64,000 nt of DNA from Pectobacterium betavasculorum (GCF_000749845.1 NZ_JQHM01000002.1:434001-498000); one strand, 5' to 3'; positions 38,727 to 50,741 are shown, counted from the first letter of the stretch. The notes: generated from the sequence alone by a model not told the origin. Numbers and translations: made by a program.

Positions 38727-39689
38727 CTATTTTTGCGCCATCAATGGCGGCACAAATTCTTTCTTTCCAGGGAAAAGGCGATGTCCGATCGCTGAAAACA
38801 TAGCGCCAGCAACAACGACAAACGCTCCAACATAGCCAATCCAATTTAACACTGGCGCAGCAAAAAAAGTCGGCCACCCTAACGCCAACAAATCGGAAAA
38901 TAACAGCGTAAACAACGGTGTTAACGTAATGACCGCGCTAACCTGTGACGCCTGCCAGCGTGCCATAGCCTCTGCTAGCGCACCATACCCAATCAATGTA
39001 TTGGCGCCACAGAATAGCAGGCAGATAAGCTGCCATCCGCTAAGTTGGAAAATAACCTCAGGCTTGGCAAAAGGCGTAATAAAGACGACACACAGAACAT
39101 ACAGAAGAAACAAAATCTGCGGTGAAGTCAGACGCCGTAACAGAACTTTCTGCGCCACGCCATAGGATACCCATACCGCCGAAGCACACACACCCAGCAG
39201 TACACCCAGCGTGTAGTCCGTCAACCGAGTAAAAATCTCGATCAGGCTGGTATTGAAGAATAGGATCAGGCCACAGATCAGCATGATCGCCCCGATGATC
39301 TGCGTGCCACGCATCTTTTCCTTTAGGATAAGCACGCTGGCGAACATCATACCAACGGGGGAAAGTTGCCCAATAACCTGAGATGCTGTCGGGCTCAGAT
39401 ATTGCAGAGACGAGCTAAAAAAAACAAAATTACCTAACAGCCCCGCCGTCGCAATCAGCAGCAGAACCCACCAACGCCGATGACGGAAAACTCGCATTGG
39501 CGGTAGCTTCTTACGGGATGACAAAATAATTCCGAGTCCAATTGAAGCGATAATAAAGCGATACCAAACAATCGTATAAGGCTCCATAACCACCAGAACC
39601 TGTTTCATGGCTATCGGCAACGCCCCCCAGCAAACAGCTGTGGTAAGCGCCAGACAAAGACCGATACCCGTCTGTTGTTTAGTATGCAT
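38727..39689 (-). CDS. yhbE: DMT superfamily (EamA) transporter YhbE
   Basis: A 320-residue inner-membrane protein with about ten hydrophobic helices arranged as two EamA repeats. The first repeat starts GLCLALTTAVCWGALPIAMK and the second near LGVLLGVCASAVWVSYGVAQ. It matches E. coli YhbE in length and in position between rpmA and obgE. Such permeases export small metabolites or amino acids; the substrate is not known. The 260 bases to obgE contain no gene, so obgE may have a separate promoter. Confidence 0.9.
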   Translation of the reverse strand: MHTKQQTGIGLCLALTTAVCWGALPIAMKQVLVVMEPYTIVWYRFIIASIGLGIILSSRKKLPPMRVFRHRRWWVLLLIATAGLLGNFVFFSSSLQYLSPTASQVIGQLSPVGMMFASVLILKEKMRGTQIIGAIMLICGLILFFNTSLIEIFTRLTDYTLGVLLGVCASAVWVSYGVAQKVLLRRLTSPQILFLLYVLCVVFITPFAKPEVIFQLSGWQLICLLFCGANTLIGYGALAEAMARWQASQVSAVITLTPLFTLLFSDLLALGWPTFFAAPVLNWIGYVGAFVVVAGAMFSAIGHRLFPGKKEFVPPLMAQK

Positions 39690-39725
39690 ACTTATCCAGA
39701 TGGCTTACTCAGAATCAGAATGTAA

Positions 39726-39751
39726 AAAGCCCCGCAAAGAATTGCGGGGCT
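39726..39751 (-). terminator. Terminator downstream of rpmA
   Basis: GCCCCGCAA and TTGCGGGGC form a nine-base stem with a four-base loop, followed by five T on the minus strand. It separates the ribosomal protein unit from yhbE. Confidence 0.85.
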
Positions 39752-39778
39752 TAAATCCGTAAGACCTAACGCGAAAAA

Positions 39779-40036
39779 TTATTCAGAAACGATGCTGATA
39801 AATTTACGGTTTTTCGGGCCTTTAACTTCAAACTGAACTTTACCATCAGTCAAAGCAAACAGAGTATGGTCTTTACCGCAGCCAACGTTAGTTCCTGCGT
39901 GGAATTTGGTGCCACGTTGACGAACGATGATGTTGCCAGCCAGTACACTTTCGCCGCCAAAACGTTTTACGCCCAGACGTTGTGCGTTAGAGTCACGACC
40001 ATTACGGGTTGAACCGCCAGCTTTCTTGTGTGCCAT
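39779..40036 (-). CDS. rpmA: 50S ribosomal protein L27
   Basis: An 85-residue protein with the classic N-terminus [20 protein letters not shown]. The N-terminal tail reaches the peptidyl transferase centre. It lies 19 bases after rplU, and the pair is transcribed together as in E. coli. Confidence 0.98.
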   Translation of the reverse strand: MAHKKAGGSTRNGRDSNAQRLGVKRFGGESVLAGNIIVRQRGTKFHAGTNVGCGKDHTLFALTDGKVQFEVKGPKNRKFISIVSE

Positions 40037-40055
40037 TTAATCCGCTCTCCTAATC

Positions 40056-40403
<348 letters not shown>

Positions 40404-40623
40404 TCAGAGCACGCTATAAATATTCATAATAGGGCGCGAATTCTACGCAAAAATACTGAGGATGACAAGTGCATAATCAACGGATGTGAAGAAAAAGAAT
40501 ACAACGTATGAACTGCCGTTTATCTCTCTCATTTTTCAAGTACAATCGGCTTAATCAGTTTCGTCTTGCCGATATGCAACAGCAATCTTACGGCAGTGTT
40601 GAAGACATACGTTGGCACAAAAC

Positions 40624-41595
40624 ATGAATCTAGAACAAATTACAACATTAACTGCGCAGGATATGGCAGCTGTTAATAAAGTCATTCTTGAACAACTAAA
40701 TTCCGACGTCGTTTTGATCAACCAGCTTGGCCATTACATCATCAGCGGTGGAGGGAAACGTATACGCCCGATGATTGCTGTGCTTGCAGCCAAAGCCCTC
40801 GACTATGAAGGTAACAAACATGTTACCGTCGCTGCACTGATCGAATTTATCCATACCGCAACACTGTTACATGATGATGTGGTAGATGAATCTGACATGC
40901 GCCGGGGTAAAGCGACAGCGAATGCTGCCTTTGGCAACGCAGCGAGCGTGCTGGTTGGAGATTTCATTTATACCCGCGCCTTCCAGATGATGACCAGCCT
41001 TGAATCGTTACGCGTATTGGCACTGATGTCAGAAGCGGTAAACATAATTGCTGAAGGGGAAGTCTTGCAGTTAATGAATTGCAATGACCCAGATATCACA
41101 GAAGAAAGTTACATGCGCGTCATTTACAGCAAAACAGCGCGTTTATTTGAAGCCGCAGCCCAGTCTTCATCCATCCTTGCTGGCGCGACACCAGAGCAAG
41201 AAAAAGCACTTCAAGACTATGGGCGCTACCTGGGTACCGCGTTCCAGTTAATTGACGATCTGCTTGACTACAGTGCAGACGGTAAAACGCTAGGCAAAAA
41301 CACGGGCGATGATCTCAATGAAGGCAAACCGACGTTGCCACTGCTTCACGCTATGCGTCAGGGTAATGCGGAACAGAGTTCGCTAATTCGTAAAGCGATT
41401 GAAGAAGGAAACGGGCGTCATTTGCTAGAGCCGGTTCTTGCTGCGATGCAGCAATGTGGTTCACTCGACTATACGCGCCAACGTGCGGAAGAAGAGGCGG
41501 ATAAAGCGATCAGCGCACTACAGCTGCTACCGGAAACGCCATATCGTATAGCACTTGAAGGCCTCGCCCACCTAGCTGTACAGCGTGATTTCTAA
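40624..41595 (+). CDS. ispB: Octaprenyl diphosphate synthase IspB
   Basis: A 323-residue trans-prenyltransferase, the same length as in E. coli, making the C40 side chain of ubiquinone and menaquinone. The first Asp-rich motif is in LLHDDVVDESDMRRG (about 83-97) and the second in QLIDDLLDYSADG. GGGKRIRP near residue 43 binds isopentenyl diphosphate. The ATG at 40624 fits the family (MNLEQI); a TTG four codons earlier is an unlikely alternative. It supplies the same quinone pathway as ubiTUV at the left end of the window. Confidence 0.97.
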   Translation: MNLEQITTLTAQDMAAVNKVILEQLNSDVVLINQLGHYIISGGGKRIRPMIAVLAAKALDYEGNKHVTVAALIEFIHTATLLHDDVVDESDMRRGKATANAAFGNAASVLVGDFIYTRAFQMMTSLESLRVLALMSEAVNIIAEGEVLQLMNCNDPDITEESYMRVIYSKTARLFEAAAQSSSILAGATPEQEKALQDYGRYLGTAFQLIDDLLDYSADGKTLGKNTGDDLNEGKPTLPLLHAMRQGNAEQSSLIRKAIEEGNGRHLLEPVLAAMQQCGSLDYTRQRAEEEADKAISALQLLPETPYRIALEGLAHLAVQRDF

Positions 41596-41693
41596 CGTAG
41601 CGTAGATTCTTATCCGACAACATCGTTAATTCATCCAATTTGTTTGATTCTGCATAAGTAGCGCTGCCTTGCAGCGCTACTCGTTCGCCAGAC

Positions 41694-42068
41694 TTAGGCA
41701 GTCTGGTCGATTGTGACATCATCCAGCCGAGACAGCATCGCTATTGTCCCTTCACGCAAGATGAAATTAATCAGCCGGGTTCGTTCCTCAACGGAAAGTT
41801 GATGGAAAATATGCACCCACGATGACAGCAGGGTCGGCTCATTATCTATACGATAATATTCGGTTGGCGGATTCTCTTTTACCAGTAGAGAGTTCCTGAC
41901 CTCATTCGGCAAACTGCGAATAGAGTATTCGACGCCACGCCCTTGAACCCCTTTTCGTCTGCGTTTTTCCCAACCGTCGTCACGTGCTCGTTTGTTCAGC
42001 CCTTGTGGGGATTTAGGCAATCCACCCACGCCAACCAGCTCACTTGTTGCAAACCATTCTTTGTCCAT
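41694..42068 (-). CDS. Mu C-repressor-like DNA-binding protein (copy 1)
   Basis: A 124-residue protein. Residues 1-54 form a Mu A/C-type winged-helix DNA-binding domain: KEWFATSELVGVGGLPKSPQ, then RARDDGWEKRRRKGVQGRGV and EYSIRSLP. The C-terminal half contains a helical segment (LSVEERTRLINFILREG). The ATG at 42068 has GGGAG eight bases upstream. It is a paralogue of the gene at 42317; the domains differ at only about four of 54 residues, although the DNA differs at many synonymous positions. These genes sit between ispB and sfsB and resemble transposable-phage regulators, but no other phage genes are present. Confidence 0.8.
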   Translation of the reverse strand: MDKEWFATSELVGVGGLPKSPQGLNKRARDDGWEKRRRKGVQGRGVEYSIRSLPNEVRNSLLVKENPPTEYYRIDNEPTLLSSWVHIFHQLSVEERTRLINFILREGTIAMLSRLDDVTIDQTA

Positions 42069-42316
42069 ACTCGTCACTCCCTTGTTTGTTTTGAACAGGC
42101 ATTACGTCAACTCGCCCAAAAGTTTCCATATAATAGACTATAATTACCTAAACCGCTAACTTTTACACGTTACCGGCACACCTAAGTGATAGAAGAAATG
42201 ATGAAATTCTGCACAGTGTCCAAACATCGCGGCCAGAAAAATGCGACAACGCGAGAGAGAATACAGATTCCTTTTTACCGTTAAGGTTAATGTTCGAAAA
42301 GATCGCCAGCAGCGAA

Positions 42317-42703
42317 TCAGTCAATTACCATTGATGTGGCAGGTTCATCATCTGATGGTGTGATACCCAACTGGTTCAGCGTACTAGACACCCCAACTCG
42401 CAGAATATAAGCAATTAGCTCATCTCTTTCTTTTTCAGATAGTTGCTGATAAATCTGCATCCATACGGCCAATGCCGCAGGCTGTTTCGCCGAGTAGGCG
42501 GAAGGCTCGATTTCGAGTAATAGGGATTTTTTTACCGTATCCGGCAAGCTGTGAATTGAATACTCTACTCCTCTTCCCTGGACGCCTTTACGGCGACGCT
42601 TCTCCCATCCATCCTCGCGGGCGCGCTTATTTAATCCTTGTCTTGATTTCGGAAGGCCGCCGACTCCAACCAATTCGCTGGTAGCAAACCACTCTTTTTT
42701 CAT
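42317..42703 (-). CDS. Mu C-repressor-like DNA-binding protein (copy 2)
   Basis: A 128-residue paralogue of the neighbouring gene at 41694, on the same strand 248 bases away. The N-terminal domain (KEWFATSELVGVGGLPKSRQ, RAREDGWEKRRRKGVQGRGV, EYSIHSLP) is nearly identical. The C-terminal half keeps the same plan (LSEKERDELIAYILRVG) but has diverged. The ATG at 42703 aligns with the paralogue; an ATG two codons upstream, closer to an AGGA site, is possible. It probably binds a similar operator to copy 1, and one copy may regulate the other. Confidence 0.8.
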   Translation of the reverse strand: MKKEWFATSELVGVGGLPKSRQGLNKRAREDGWEKRRRKGVQGRGVEYSIHSLPDTVKKSLLLEIEPSAYSAKQPAALAVWMQIYQQLSEKERDELIAYILRVGVSSTLNQLGITPSDDEPATSMVID

Positions 42704-42890
42704 TGCCATTCATCCTGATAGTGCCATCCCTAACAAAAACGCGATCATTTGGAAATTAATTGAGAGTTTTAAGGAAAACTAATGCTATATTATTTCCAAA
42801 TAATAATGTCATGTTAGCTCAGCATATAACTAACATCCGTTATTTATACCACTAATCGACAGTCGTCTTATAGCAAATAAGGGAAGGATT

Positions 42891-43154
42891 ATGATTTTAA
42901 GGAAACAAGACTGGCATCCCGCTGATATCATTGCCGCACTGCGCAAGAAAAATACGACGCTGGCGGCAGTATCGCGAGCAGCCGGATTAAGCTCATCTAC
43001 GTTAGCCAACGCACTTTCACGCCCTTGGCCCAAGGGGGAATGGCTTATTGCTGATGCGCTAAATATTCACCCATCAGAGATTTGGCCTAGCCGGTATTAC
43101 AATCCAGAGACCAATGAGCTTATCGACAGAAAAAAACTCATCCGCCCCGATTAA
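42891..43154 (+). CDS. sfsB: Ner/Nlp-type DNA-binding regulator SfsB
   Basis: An 87-residue protein related to phage Mu Ner and E. coli SfsB (Nlp). The helix-turn-helix block is clear: DWHPADIIAALRKKNTTLAA, then AAGLSSSTLANALSRPWPKG and IHPSEIWPSRYY. E. coli SfsB is linked to maltose/sugar fermentation genes under crp*1 conditions. It lies downstream of ispB as in E. coli, but here two Mu-C-like genes intervene. A terminator follows directly. Confidence 0.88.
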   Translation: MILRKQDWHPADIIAALRKKNTTLAAVSRAAGLSSSTLANALSRPWPKGEWLIADALNIHPSEIWPSRYYNPETNELIDRKKLIRPD

Positions 43155-43192
43155 AAAAGAAAAGCCGGAGATCGAGATCTACGGCTTTTTAT
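43155..43192 (+). terminator. Terminator downstream of sfsB
   Basis: AAAAGCCG and CGGCTTTTT pair around a loop that itself holds a short GATCGAGATC symmetry; the T-run continues into TATTT. Confidence 0.75.
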
Positions 43193-43221
43193 TTAGGGTA
43201 TTATTAACATTCAATAATACC

Positions 43222-43413
43222 CTAAATAGTTCGAGTTGCAGGCAGGCGGCGACGCAGAGAGTCCCCAGGAGCTTACATAAGTAAGTGACTGGGGTGAGCG
43301 TGGACAAATTGGCTAAGCCAATTTGAACGTCGCTTGCGACGGCCCTCTAGGACGAGGCTCAGAAATGAGCCAAGTATTGCCAACGCACATGCAGCTTGAA
43401 GTATGACGAGTAA
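43222..43413 (+). repeat. Modular hairpin repeat, copy 1 (sfsB-mdh)
   Basis: About 190 bases starting CTAAATAGTTCGAGTTGCAG and ending CTTGAAGTATGACGAG, immediately before the mdh stop. It shares both ends with the inverted copy at 53.7 kb. Inside are hairpin modules: CTTAC/GTAAG (43275), a perfect 21-base palindrome CAAATTGGCT-A-AGCCAATTTG, CGTCG-cttg-CGACG followed by GCCC (43328), and GGCTC/GAGCC. It may function as RNA hairpins or as a non-autonomous element. Confidence 0.75.
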
Positions 43414-43417
43414 TCAA

Positions 43418-44353
43418 TTACTTGATGAACGTCTCGCCTAGCTCAATATCCTGCTTCAGCGTATCCAGCATGCTATTCAGTGCATTTAGCTCAAAAGCAC
43501 TTAATGTGCCGATATCTTTACGCTCGGCGACACCATCCCTGCCTAATAAAATTGGCTGAGCGAAGAAGCGCGCATGTTTACCATCGCTTTCAACGTATGC
43601 ACACTCAACCACACCGCTTTCGCCTTGCAGCGCGCGAACCAGAGACAGACCAAAACGCGCAGCTGCCTGACCCATAGACAGCGTTGCCGATCCACCACCT
43701 GCTTTGGCTTCAACAACTTCAGTGCCAGCATTCTGGATACGTTTGGTCAGATCGGCCACTTCCTGCTCGCTGAAGCTGATACCTGGAACCTGGGATAACA
43801 GAGGCAGAATCGTCACACCAGAGTGCCCACCGATAACCGGCACATTAATATCCTGCGGCTGTTTGCCTTTCAGCTCAGCAACGAACGTGTTGGAACGGAT
43901 GATATCCAGCGTTGTGACGCCGAACAGTTTATTTTTGTCGTACACACCAGCTTTTTTCAGCACTTCGGCTGCTATCGCGACTGTCGTATTCACCGGGTTC
44001 GTGATGATACCGATACAGGCTTTCGGGCAGGTAACCGCAATTTGCTCTACCAGGTTACGCACAATGCCAGCATTGACGTTGAACAGATCGGAACGATCCA
44101 TGCCTGGTTTGCGCGCCACACCCGCAGAAATCAGCACGATATCTGCGCCAGCAAGCGCTGGTTTAGCATCTTCACCGCTATAGCCTTTGATCTTCACTGC
44201 TGTAGGAATATGGCTCAGATCGACGGCAACCCCCGGCGTTACCGGAGCAATATCGTAGAGAGATAGTTCTGAACCTGAAGGAAGCTGGGTTTTGAGGAGG
44301 AGTGCGAGTGCCTGACCGATACCACCTGCTGCTCCGAGAACTGCAACTTTCAT
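43418..44353 (-). CDS. mdh: Malate dehydrogenase
   Basis: A 311-residue NAD-dependent enzyme of the TCA cycle, one residue shorter than in E. coli. The NAD fold is [15 protein letters not shown] (7-21). The active-site loop [11 protein letters not shown] contains the two malate-binding arginines, and [12 protein letters not shown] carries the catalytic His. It is divergent from argR, as in other enterobacteria, and its stop codon abuts an intergenic repeat. Confidence 0.98.
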   Translation of the reverse strand: MKVAVLGAAGGIGQALALLLKTQLPSGSELSLYDIAPVTPGVAVDLSHIPTAVKIKGYSGEDAKPALAGADIVLISAGVARKPGMDRSDLFNVNAGIVRNLVEQIAVTCPKACIGIITNPVNTTVAIAAEVLKKAGVYDKNKLFGVTTLDIIRSNTFVAELKGKQPQDINVPVIGGHSGVTILPLLSQVPGISFSEQEVADLTKRIQNAGTEVVEAKAGGGSATLSMGQAAARFGLSLVRALQGESGVVECAYVESDGKHARFFAQPILLGRDGVAERKDIGTLSAFELNALNSMLDTLKQDIELGETFIK

Positions 44354-45294
<941 letters not shown>

Positions 45295-45346
45295 CTCCGC
45301 TCGTCCGCTGCCGTTTTTTGCTACTCATTCTTTGCTGCGTCTTCCT

Positions 45347-45375
45347 CACTACGTGTAGATCGACTACACGCAGTG
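45347..45375. repeat. Imperfect hairpin between argR and tsaD
   Basis: CACTACGTGTAG and CTACACGCAGTG pair with one mismatch around a five-base loop in the convergent argR-tsaD spacer. A T-run on the left (GTTTTTTG near 45315) is distant, so a terminator role is uncertain. Confidence 0.45.
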
Positions 45376-45391
45376 AGTATCGCTCGTACGC

Positions 45392-46405
45392 TTACACCGC
45401 CGGCAATTCAGCCAACGGCCAACGTGGACGAACGGATACGCCCAGCGTCTGGCTTGCGCCATGCAGCAGACGTATGCTGCCCGCATAGGCAATCATCGCG
45501 CCATTATCCGTGCAGAATTCAGGCCGCGCATAAAATACTTCACCACCGCGTTTTGCCATCACTTCACCTAAGCGCTGGCGCAATGTCCGATTTGCGCTCA
45601 CACCACCGGCCATGACCAGTCGTTTAAAGCCCGTGCCATCCAATGCACGACGACATTTTATCGCTAGCGTATCCACGACGGCATCCTCAAAAGCACGCGC
45701 AATATCAGCACGCGTTTGCTCGTCATCACCGTTGCTACGAATCGTATTGGCAGCAAACGTTTTTAGCCCGGAAAAGCTGAAATCCAAACCTGGGCGATCG
45801 GTCATCGGACGCGGGAATGTAAAGCGTTGAGAGTCACCGGCCTGCGCCATTTTCGACAACATTGGACCACCGGGATAATCCAACCCCAGCAACTTCGCCG
45901 TTTTATCAAACGCTTCGCCCGCCGCATCGTCAACCGACTCGCCTAGCAAGCGATATTCGCCAATACCTGTCACGCTGATGAGCTGCGTATGACCACCAGA
46001 AACCAGCAGCGCCACAAACGGAAACGCTGGCGGGTTATCTTCCAACATCGGCGCCAACAAATGCCCTTCCATATGGTGCACAGGAACCGCTGGCACCCCC
46101 CAGGCAAACGCCAAAGACCTACCGATAGTCGCGCCCACCAATAATGCACCAACCAAGCCTGGGCCGGCGGTGTACGCCACACCATCAATACCGTCAGCCT
46201 GTAACCCGGCTTCACGCAGCGCCGCCTGAATCAGAGGAACTGTTTTACGCACATGATCGCGCGAGGCAAGCTCGGGCACGACGCCACCATAATCAGCATG
46301 TAATTTAACCTGACTGTATAGCTGATTGGCGAGCAAACCCGCTTCCGTGTCATAGATAGCCACTCCGGTTTCATCACAGGATGTCTCGATACCTAATACG
46401 CGCAT
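45392..46405 (-). CDS. tsaD: tRNA N6-threonylcarbamoyladenosine transferase subunit TsaD
   Basis: A 337-residue ASKHA-fold protein that, with TsaB and TsaE, places the threonylcarbamoyl group on A37 of ANN-decoding tRNAs. Metal-binding histidines are in [15 protein letters not shown] (about 107-121). Other conserved blocks are [16 protein letters not shown] at the start, [24 protein letters not shown] and [12 protein letters not shown]. It is divergent from rpsU-dnaG-rpoD, the usual arrangement. Confidence 0.98.
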   Translation of the reverse strand: MRVLGIETSCDETGVAIYDTEAGLLANQLYSQVKLHADYGGVVPELASRDHVRKTVPLIQAALREAGLQADGIDGVAYTAGPGLVGALLVGATIGRSLAFAWGVPAVPVHHMEGHLLAPMLEDNPPAFPFVALLVSGGHTQLISVTGIGEYRLLGESVDDAAGEAFDKTAKLLGLDYPGGPMLSKMAQAGDSQRFTFPRPMTDRPGLDFSFSGLKTFAANTIRSNGDDEQTRADIARAFEDAVVDTLAIKCRRALDGTGFKRLVMAGGVSANRTLRQRLGEVMAKRGGEVFYARPEFCTDNGAMIAYAGSIRLLHGASQTLGVSVRPRWPLAELPAV

Positions 46406-46620
46406 TACTGTTCCTACTTTAATGACGACAAAAGCACGCGTTAAATGCTGCTTGCTTCAAACTACGGATAGTCTACCATAAGCGGCCTGATTTCTGCGCT
46501 GGCCGCGGTTGGGTGTTTTATGATCACCGCAATGCTTTACAAAGGTGTCACGTTTGCAGTAGAATTCCGCACCATTTTGAAAAGGCTGGCACAAGGCCAG
46601 CGGCAAACCGAATTTATTGA

Positions 46621-46848
<228 letters not shown>

Positions 46849-46905
46849 TTTTCAGGAGGGTTTCCCTCCAACGCGTGATTAATCCGCAGACTTAGCAGTT
46901 GCATA

Positions 46906-46946
46906 CGAAGGCCGTGCTTTCCGTAAGGAAGCGCGGCTTGTTGTCG
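46906..46946 (+). terminator. Terminator/attenuator between rpsU and dnaG
   Basis: AAGGCCGTGCTT and AAGCGCGGCTT pair with few mismatches, followed by GTTGTCGTTT. It corresponds to the internal terminator known in the E. coli operon, which keeps dnaG expression low. Confidence 0.65.
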
Positions 46947-47001
46947 TTTATAAGCTATATCCAATGTAACCACGTTACAAAAAGGTATACACCAGGGGCT
47001 T

Positions 47002-48756
47002 ATGGCTGGACGAATCCCACGCGTATTTATTAATGACCTGCTGGCTCGCACCGACATCGTCGATCTTATCGACGCGCGCGTCAAACTGAAAAAGCAGGGC
47101 AAAAACTACCATGCGTGCTGTCCGTTCCATCACGAAAAAACCCCCTCATTCACCGTAAACGGTGACAAACAGTTCTATCACTGTTTTGGCTGTGGCGCAC
47201 ACGGCAACGCCATTGATTTTTTGATGAATTACGATCGCCTCGAATTCGTTGAAACTATTGAAGAACTGGCCACCCAATACGGCCTCGAAGTGCCTTATGA
47301 AACCGGTACGGGCCCAACCCAGTTAGAGCGTCACCAACGGCAAAGCCTGTACGAATTGATGGGACAGCTCAGCGGGTTCTATCAGCAAGCCCTGAGTCAA
47401 TCCGTTGGTACGCCAGCGTTGCAGTATCTGCAACGGCGTGGTTTAAGCGCAGAGGTTATCAGCCATTTTGCGATTGGCTTCGCCCCTCCCGGCTGGGATA
47501 ACGTGTTAAAACGCTTTGGCCGCAATAATGACGATCGCAGCACATTGAACGATGCTGGCATGCTGGTGACTAACGATCAGGGTCGAACGTATGACCGCTT
47601 CCGTGAGCGAGTGATGTTTCCCATTCGCGACAAACGGGGCCGAGTGATAGCCTTCGGCGGACGCGTATTGGGAGACGGTATCCCAAAGTACCTTAACTCA
47701 CCGGAAACAGAGATTTTTCATAAAGGTCGCCAACTGTACGGCCTGTATGAAGCGCAGCAAAACCACCCAGAACTCAAGCGATTGCTGGTTGTTGAAGGTT
47801 ATATGGATGTGGTGGCGCTGGCACAGTTTGATATTGATTATGCGGTGGCATCGCTGGGGACCTCCACGACAGCCGATCACATTCAGTTACTATTTCGAGC
47901 TACAGACCTGGTGGTGTGTTGTTACGACGGAGACCGTGCCGGACGTGAAGCGGCATGGCGCGCACTGGAAACTGCACTACCCTATTTGAACGATGGTCGC
48001 CAGCTACGCTTTATGTTCCTGCCAGACGGTGAAGACCCCGACACGCTGGTACGTAAAGAAGGCAAGCAAGCGTTTGAGCAGCGCATGGAACAGGCTCTGC
48101 CGCTGTCGCAGTTTCTGTTTGAGACCTTGCAACAACAGGTGGATATGAGTTCGCCCGACGGCCGTACCAAGCTCAGCACGCTGGCACTGCCGCTGATAGG
48201 CCAGGTACCGGGAGAAACGCTGCGGCTGTATTTGCGCCAGCAGCTCGGAAACAAACTGGGTATTTTGGACGACAGCCAGTTAGATAGATTGCTACCCAAA
48301 GTGGCAGTGCAGGCTCAATCCTACCAGCCGCCGCAACTAAAAGTCACAACTATGCGTATACTTGTAGGACTTTTAGTACAAAACCCGAGACTGGCGGCGG
48401 AGGTGCCTGACCTCGCGCTGGAGGGCATTGAAGAAGACAAAGTTGCTGGTTTATCGCTGTTTCAGGATTTGGTGAGAACCTGTAATACCAGCCCTGGAAT
48501 GAATATGGGTCTGCTGTTGGAAAAATATCGCGACAGCAAGTACCGCAAACAGCTTGAAACCATGGCTTCATGGAACCATATGATCGAAGAGGAAGAGCTC
48601 GACGAGAAGTTCAGAATCAGTCTGGCAGAGCTCTACGATCAACTGTTGAAACAGCGACAAGAAACATTGATTGCCCGTGACAGAACGCATGGGCTCAACG
48701 CCAAAGAAAAAAAAGAGCTTTGGTCGTTGCAACTGGCATTGACCAGAAAACACTGA
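47002..48756 (+). CDS. dnaG: DNA primase DnaG
   Basis: A 584-residue primase. The N-terminal zinc finger shows CCPFHHEKTPSF and FYHCFGCGAHGNAID. The catalytic Toprim domain has VVEGYMDVVAL (Glu near residue 270) and CCYDGDRAGREAA. The C-terminal DnaB-interacting domain lies after about residue 440 and its helices end in LQLALTRKH. It makes RNA primers for DNA replication. It is transcribed from rpsU through an attenuator and leads into rpoD. Confidence 0.98.
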   Translation: MAGRIPRVFINDLLARTDIVDLIDARVKLKKQGKNYHACCPFHHEKTPSFTVNGDKQFYHCFGCGAHGNAIDFLMNYDRLEFVETIEELATQYGLEVPYETGTGPTQLERHQRQSLYELMGQLSGFYQQALSQSVGTPALQYLQRRGLSAEVISHFAIGFAPPGWDNVLKRFGRNNDDRSTLNDAGMLVTNDQGRTYDRFRERVMFPIRDKRGRVIAFGGRVLGDGIPKYLNSPETEIFHKGRQLYGLYEAQQNHPELKRLLVVEGYMDVVALAQFDIDYAVASLGTSTTADHIQLLFRATDLVVCCYDGDRAGREAAWRALETALPYLNDGRQLRFMFLPDGEDPDTLVRKEGKQAFEQRMEQALPLSQFLFETLQQQVDMSSPDGRTKLSTLALPLIGQVPGETLRLYLRQQLGNKLGILDDSQLDRLLPKVAVQAQSYQPPQLKVTTMRILVGLLVQNPRLAAEVPDLALEGIEEDKVAGLSLFQDLVRTCNTSPGMNMGLLLEKYRDSKYRKQLETMASWNHMIEEEELDEKFRISLAELYDQLLKQRQETLIARDRTHGLNAKEKKELWSLQLALTRKH

Positions 48757-48908
48757 TACAGAGGCTTAATTGCCGATAAATAGCAGGGTTGAGCCCTGCA
48801 AGAGCCGCTACAGGGGCGCGGCGATAAGAAAAATACCCCTAATGCTATTGTTAGCGAACTACGCTGACCGACACCAACCCAAATACTCTGAAGTGTGGAT
48901 ACCGTCTT

Positions 48909-50741
48909 ATGGAGCAAAACCCGCAGTCACAGCTGAAGCTGCTTGTTACCCGTGGTAAGGAGCAAGGCTACCTGACCTATGCTGAGGTCAATGACCATCT
49001 GCCGGAAGATATCATCGACTCGGATCAGATCGAAGATATCATCCAGATGATTAACGACATGGGCATCCAGGTGATGGAAGAAGCACCGGATGCCGACGAT
49101 CTGTTGCTGGCCGAAAACACCAATGATGCCGATGAAGATGCGGCAGAAGCTGCTGCTCAGGTTCTATCCAGTGTTGAATCGGAAATTGGTCGTACCACCG
49201 ATCCGGTTCGCATGTACATGCGTGAAATGGGTACCGTTGAACTGTTAACGCGTGAAGGCGAGATCGATATCGCCAAGCGTATTGAAGACGGTATCAATCA
49301 GGTTCAGTGCTCTGTAGCAGAGTATCCTGAAGCCATTACCTATCTGCTGGAACAATATGATCGTGTCGAAGCGGGCGAAAGCCGCCTGTCCGATCTGATC
49401 ATCGGTTTCGTCGATCCTAATGCGGAAGAGGACATTGCCCCTACCGCGACTCACGTTGGTTCCGAGCTTTCGAGCGAAGAAATAAACGATGACGACGAGG
49501 AAGAAGACGAGGAAGAAGAAGACGATAACAGTATCGATCCTGAGCTGGCGCGTGAAAAGTTCACCGAACTGCGTGATCAATATGAAACGACGCGTCAGGT
49601 GATTAAAGCCAACGGTCGTAGCCATGCGCTGGCAGCACAGGAAATCCTGAATCTGTCTGAAGTCTTCAAACAGTTCCGTCTGGTGCCAAAACAGTTTGAT
49701 TTCCTGGTTAACAGCATGCGTTCCATGATGGATCGCGTCCGTACTCAGGAACGTTTGATTATTAAGTTGTGCGTTGAGCAGTGCAAAATGCCGAAGAAAA
49801 ACTTCGTCACCATGTTCACTGGCAATGAAACCAACAACACCTGGTTTGCCGCAGCAGTAGCGATGGGCAAACCTTGGTCTGAAAAGCTGAATGATGTTGA
49901 AGAAGACGTCAGTCGCAGTCTGCAAAAACTGCAGCAGATCGAAGAAGAAACCGGCCTGACGATCGAGCAAGTTAAAGACATCAACCGCCGTATGTCGATT
50001 GGTGAAGCGAAAGCTCGTCGCGCCAAGAAAGAAATGGTGGAAGCCAACCTGCGTCTGGTTATTTCTATCGCGAAGAAATACACCAACCGTGGTTTGCAGT
50101 TCCTCGACTTGATTCAGGAAGGCAACATCGGTCTGATGAAAGCGGTAGATAAGTTTGAATATCGCCGTGGTTACAAATTCTCGACCTATGCGACCTGGTG
50201 GATTCGTCAGGCGATTACCCGTTCTATCGCCGATCAGGCGCGTACCATCCGTATTCCGGTACACATGATTGAGACGATCAACAAACTGAATCGAATCTCT
50301 CGTCAGATGTTGCAGGAAATGGGCCGCGAACCGACGCCGGAAGAGCTGGCTGAACGTATGCTGATGCCAGAAGACAAGATCCGTAAAGTGCTGAAGATCG
50401 CGAAAGAGCCGATTTCAATGGAAACCCCGATTGGTGATGATGAAGATTCACATTTGGGCGATTTCATCGAAGATACGACGCTGGAGCTGCCGCTGGATTC
50501 CGCGACGTCGGAAAGCCTGCGTTCTGCTACACACGACGTACTGGCTGGCCTGACGGCGCGTGAAGCAAAAGTCCTGCGCATGCGTTTCGGTATCGATATG
50601 AACACCGACCATACGCTGGAAGAAGTGGGCAAACAATTTGACGTTACGCGTGAACGTATTCGTCAGATCGAAGCGAAAGCGCTGCGTAAACTGCGCCATC
50701 CAAGCCGTTCCGAAGTGTTGCGTAGCTTCCTGGATGATTAA
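48909..50741 (+). CDS. rpoD: RNA polymerase primary sigma factor RpoD (sigma-70)
   Basis: A 610-residue housekeeping sigma factor (613 in E. coli). Region 1.1 is at the N-terminus ([20 protein letters not shown]). Region 1.2 starts [11 protein letters not shown]; a non-conserved region with an acidic run ([11 protein letters not shown]) follows. Region 2.3-2.4 shows [20 protein letters not shown]. Region 4.2 ([20 protein letters not shown]) recognises the -35 box. The 150 bases after dnaG probably hold additional promoters, as in E. coli. A strong terminator follows. Confidence 0.99.
   Translation: MEQNPQSQLKLLVTRGKEQGYLTYAEVNDHLPEDIIDSDQIEDIIQMINDMGIQVMEEAPDADDLLLAENTNDADEDAAEAAAQVLSSVESEIGRTTDPVRMYMREMGTVELLTREGEIDIAKRIEDGINQVQCSVAEYPEAITYLLEQYDRVEAGESRLSDLIIGFVDPNAEEDIAPTATHVGSELSSEEINDDDEEEDEEEEDDNSIDPELAREKFTELRDQYETTRQVIKANGRSHALAAQEILNLSEVFKQFRLVPKQFDFLVNSMRSMMDRVRTQERLIIKLCVEQCKMPKKNFVTMFTGNETNNTWFAAAVAMGKPWSEKLNDVEEDVSRSLQKLQQIEEETGLTIEQVKDINRRMSIGEAKARRAKKEMVEANLRLVISIAKKYTNRGLQFLDLIQEGNIGLMKAVDKFEYRRGYKFSTYATWWIRQAITRSIADQARTIRIPVHMIETINKLNRISRQMLQEMGREPTPEELAERMLMPEDKIRKVLKIAKEPISMETPIGDDEDSHLGDFIEDTTLELPLDSATSESLRSATHDVLAGLTAREAKVLRMRFGIDMNTDHTLEEVGKQFDVTRERIRQIEAKALRKLRHPSRSEVLRSFLDD

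Noticed and set aside
41694-43154. Mu-like prophage remnant
   Set aside because: Only regulator-type genes are present and sfsB is a normal chromosomal gene at this site; no transposase or head/tail genes occur.
49245-50264. Long open frame on the minus strand opposite rpoD (about 340 codons)
   Set aside because: It is antisense to a highly conserved sigma factor; its length follows from the codon pattern of rpoD, and its product is low-complexity Phe/Leu-rich without domains.
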